Made by a program: the position numbers and the translations under genes | The notes under the pieces: model-generated | Databases searched by the model: none | Seen by the model: the letters and a program-made list of their open reading frames with translations, nothing else | Told to the model about the DNA's origin: nothing | Part shown: positions 61,538 to 64,000 of the stretch, piece by piece | Layout: the number at the start of each line of letters is the position of its first letter | Numbering within the stretch: position 1 is the stretch's first letter | DNA from: Clostridium pasteurianum BC1 | GTDB lineage: Bacteria > Bacillota > Clostridia > Clostridiales > Clostridiaceae | Assembly: GCF_000389635.1 (NCBI RefSeq) | Contig: NC_021182.1 | Span: 682,001 to 746,000 of the forward strand | DNA length: 64,000 bases | Reading direction: 5' to 3'

Positions 61538-62512
61538 ATGGTTAAAAAATATGAAAATAAAAATACTAACAATTCGAATAGCATTACTTCAATAGTTAGA
61601 GAAATGAAATATAAGGATCTATTGTGGATTGATATAGAAAAGCCTACTGTTTCTGATATAAATATGCTGGAAAAGAAATTTAATTTTCACGAATTACTGC
61701 TGGAAGACTGCATGACAGAACATCAGAGGTCAAAGATTGATGATTATGAAGAGTATTTTTTTATTGTTCTGCATATGCCTAGATATAAAAAAGACCTGCA
61801 AATCATTGAAGCAGCTGAGATTGACATGTTCATAGGACCGAATTACCTGATTACGCTGCATGAAGGGGAATTAAAACCTCTAACAGCATTAGCCAGTCTT
61901 TGCTACACTCAGGAAAAAGCTAAAATGGAATATATGAGTGAAGGCTCTGCACTGCTGCTTTATGAAATAACCAAGCGGTTGTTCGATTATTGTATGCCTA
62001 TGCTTGATAAAATAGGAATATTACTCAATAAAATCAATATTGACATCTTTAAAGATACTTCAAAGTCCATGCTTCAGAATATATCAATGACTAAAATGCA
62101 AATCATTAATTTTAGAAGAGTAGTTAAACCTGTAAGGCCAGTAATACTTGTGCTGGAAAAAGTAATTATAAAATATCTTCCTGAAAATATGGAGATTTAC
62201 TTTGATGATATCACAGATAAAGCAGAAAAGATATGGGATATGCTGGAGAACCAAAAAGAAGTCATTGAATCCATTGATTCAACCTTTACTTCACTGACAA
62301 ATTATAAAAGCAACAATTTAATGGCTGTTTTTACAATTATTCAAGTTGTTATTCTACCAATGACATTGGTGGGGGGCTTGTTTTCAATGAATGTTGAAGG
62401 GATTCCAATGCATGGTTATCCAAATGCCTTCTGGATTGTTTTTGGAATGATTATGCTTCCAACAATTATTATTGCTTTGTCTATGCTGATAAATAAGAAA
62501 AAGTTATTTTAG
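61538..62512 (+). CDS. CorA-family magnesium/divalent cation transporter
   Basis: A 324-residue CorA-like protein with a large cytoplasmic N-terminal part and two C-terminal transmembrane helices. The pore-loop motif that is normally YGMNF reads GLFSMNVEGIP, so the Gly of GMN is Ser. That Gly is nearly invariant in Mg-transporting CorA, so selectivity may differ. ATG 61538 follows AAAGGAG; TTG 61523 is rejected. A MarR box overlaps its promoter. Confidence 0.88.
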   Translation: MVKKYENKNTNNSNSITSIVREMKYKDLLWIDIEKPTVSDINMLEKKFNFHELLLEDCMTEHQRSKIDDYEEYFFIVLHMPRYKKDLQIIEAAEIDMFIGPNYLITLHEGELKPLTALASLCYTQEKAKMEYMSEGSALLLYEITKRLFDYCMPMLDKIGILLNKINIDIFKDTSKSMLQNISMTKMQIINFRRVVKPVRPVILVLEKVIIKYLPENMEIYFDDITDKAEKIWDMLENQKEVIESIDSTFTSLTNYKSNNLMAVFTIIQVVILPMTLVGGLFSMNVEGIPMHGYPNAFWIVFGMIMLPTIIIALSMLINKKKLF

Positions 62513-62519
62513 CTTATAG

Positions 62520-62562
62520 GTGCTGTTAAGAATGCTTAATACTTATCAGCCATTTTTTTATA
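62520..62562 (+). terminator. Terminator after the CorA-like gene
   Basis: GCTGTTAAG (near 62522) pairs with CTTATCAGC (near 62542) with one mismatch, followed by seven T. Confidence 0.75.
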
Positions 62563-62609
62563 TTAAGCTTAATGGCTATAATGTAATCAGAATTTATTAT
62601 GACATATGT

Positions 62610-62858
62610 CTATTTTATCCAAATTCCAGAACCTATGGGAGCATTATCATAAATGTATTTTGCATTTTCAAGAGCTAATCTGACGCAACCATGAGAAGCA
62701 GATTTTCCTAAAGTACCATCTAATAAAGTACCATTTTTATCAAATAAAACACTATAAAATAAATAATTGCCTTTAATTTGAGTATAGTATTTAAGTACAG
62801 CTTGTCCTGATTTGAATTGAGGTCCTTTAATTCCTACAAAAAATTGATAAAATTCGCC
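62610..62858 (-). pseudogene. C-terminal fragment of an L,D-transpeptidase (YkuD)
   Basis: A minus-strand frame reads EFYQFFVGIKGPQFKSGQA, then KSASHGCVRLALENAKYIYD and GSGIWIK before a stop. ASHGCVRL is the active-site His-Cys-Arg motif of YkuD cell-wall cross-linking enzymes. It has no start codon and the N-terminal export region is missing. It is a relic. Confidence 0.82.
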
Positions 62859-63049
62859 TCATATTACTCTTTCATCCTCCTCTTAACGATATTTTATAAA
62901 TTTTATTAATGTATTATTTACATATGATTATAATATAATAGTCATATTTGAATTATCAAATATTTATGTGAAATCTATGTGATTTATATAGATTTACATG
63001 ATAACAAAGAACCTAATACTATATTGCACAGTTTGATTAAAATGTGGTT

Positions 63050-63250
63050 TTAGCGGATATGTTTAAAAATGGACAAGCTAGTGAAAACGAGAAGTTAACT
63101 TATAAAGGTGGAGACTATGTAAATGATGCATGTATAGTATATACAGATAAACCATATGTAATATCAATATATACAAAAGGCATTTCTAATGATAATGAAG
63201 TAATTGCTCATATATCCAAAATGATATATAACTACCAAAATGAAAAGTAG
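63050..63250 (+). pseudogene. C-terminal fragment of a class A beta-lactamase-like serine hydrolase
   Basis: The frame has KLTYKGGDYVNDACIVYTDK followed by PYVISIYTKG, resembling the KTG strand region and C-terminal helix of beta-lactamase-2-type proteins. The catalytic SxxK part is missing and no proper start exists, so it is a fragment. Confidence 0.65.
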
Positions 63251-63545
63251 TATTTAGTAAGATAATAACAGCGTTTGTTTCATTTAACAGTGTTAATATT
63301 GGTGATATGTTTATATTCATCCTATGTTCACACAAATAGGGGTACATGGACACAATTACCACCATAATATTTAGAATGAAATCTTGAAGCTTTAAAAAAT
63401 GATGATAAAATATTAAGTATCTACAAAGATGAATGTGAAAAATTTTTATAATTTAACTAGTAAAACCTTGTACCTTTGTGAGTAGGATAAGTTTACATAA
63501 GTATAATAATTATGTTATTTAAAAACAAATATTAGGAGAATATAA
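63251..63545. other. Gene-poor stretch before the resolvase-like gene
   Basis: A short orphan frame (LEALKNDDKILSIYKDECEK) near 63390-63452 ends in a stop and is probably the end of a lost gene. The rest is AT-rich and holds the promoter of the gene at 63546. Confidence 0.4.
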
Positions 63546-64000
63546 ATGAGTAAAATAATTGGATACGCAAGAGATATACATGAAAATGTAAATAATAAGA
63601 ATATACAAAAACAAGTAGAATTTCTACAAGATGCAGGAGATTTAAAGTGTGAATTAGTTTATACTGATGAAAACAAAAGTGATGATATGGACCGTCCCAT
63701 ATTGCAGAAAATGCTAAATGAACTTACGGAGGGAGATATTGTTTGTATGGATGAATTGTACAGGCTCTCTTGTAATTATAAAGATTACATAAAAATCAGG
63801 AAAGCCATTGATAGTATAGGTGCTTCAGTGTGGTGTCCAGGTAACGATGATATAAAGCCTAAATCCTATGTGTATGACTTTGAAATTAAAGGATGTAGAT
63901 ATAAAAGGCTTGGAAATGGCGTTTACTGGGTGATAGAAGAAGAGACAAATAAGGTATTTAAAGTAAGCGATACAGAATATTTTTATAGAAAAATAATGCA
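63546..64000 (+). CDS. Serine-recombinase-like protein without the catalytic serine (3' end outside window)
   Basis: ATG 63546 follows TTAGGAG, and the frame runs off the window after about 151 residues. It starts SKIIGYARDIHENVNNKNIQ and continues with LQKMLNELTEGDIVCMDELY, the resolvase/invertase N-terminal fold. The usual YARVS(S/T) becomes YARDI, so the nucleophilic Ser (about residue 11) is Ile. A C-terminal GCRYKRLGNGVYWVIEEETN is not the usual helix-turn-helix. It may be a regulator or DNA-binding derivative rather than a recombinase. Confidence 0.72.
   Translation, partial: MSKIIGYARDIHENVNNKNIQKQVEFLQDAGDLKCELVYTDENKSDDMDRPILQKMLNELTEGDIVCMDELYRLSCNYKDYIKIRKAIDSIGASVWCPGNDDIKPKSYVYDFEIKGCRYKRLGNGVYWVIEEETNKVFKVSDTEYFYRKIM

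Overview
The window is low-GC, AT-rich DNA with strong AGGAGG-type ribosome sites, AGA-dominated arginine codons, a small acid-soluble spore protein gene, many intrinsic terminators and clostridial protein families. It most likely comes from a mesophilic spore-forming Clostridium. I identified it from content only and cannot name the species.

Layout. 1-8.1 kb: the end of an EcfT gene, an orphan IS605/TnpB-type right end, an RpiR/PHP gene pair, three small genes (coiled-coil, DUF434, Fic-like), queD-queE and a nitroreductase. 8.4-15 kb: a glycerol-3-phosphate/glycerophosphodiester-type ABC importer (ugpC-A-E-B-like) with a second orphan permease and a glycerophosphodiester phosphodiesterase. 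15.2-18.5 kb: an MFS exporter, then a histidyl-tRNA synthetase gene behind a histidine-codon leader peptide and attenuator. 18.6-38.9 kb: a galactoside/galactose island holding GH36 alpha-galactosidase, two AraC regulators, a mutarotase-like enzyme, a sugar ABC importer without its own ATPase, a truncated lacZ, galT, two LacI-family regulators, a GPH-type permease, galK and galE. GalR-like palindromes mark most of its promoters. 39-40.7 kb: a secreted NlpC/P60 hydrolase with FG-GAP-like repeats and the spore protein gene. 41-48.4 kb: a LevR-type sigma-54 activator, a sigma-54 promoter, KDPG/KDPGal-type aldolase, galactitol-type PTS IIA-IIB-IIC and a galactonate dehydratase. 48.5-64 kb: an accessory, partly decayed region with azlCD, an IS110, an IS256 with 8-bp target duplications, small regulators (PadR, GntR, HxlR, MarR), a CorA-like transporter and many gene fragments (cax, MATE, L,D-transpeptidase, beta-lactamase, sunset domain, group II intron). 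It ends in a resolvase-like protein that lacks the catalytic serine.

How it works together. Alpha-galactosides can be hydrolysed by GalA and the galactose processed by mutarotase, GalK, GalT and GalE. The two LacI regulators, CcpA (cre sites) and AraC proteins probably control this. A separate sigma-54-controlled operon looks like a PTS-linked route for galactonate or a related sugar acid, with no kinase gene present.

The most unusual feature is a dispersed family of intergenic structured elements, at least eight full or degenerate copies plus orphan tails. They share a TTATCC...GGATAA outer stem, conserved internal loops and a second hairpin. Most lie in sense orientation just upstream of a start codon, including inside operons. 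I do not recognise this family. The histidine leader, a nested GTGAAAG/CTTTCAC palindrome array and the kinase-less galactonate PTS operon are the other leading leads.
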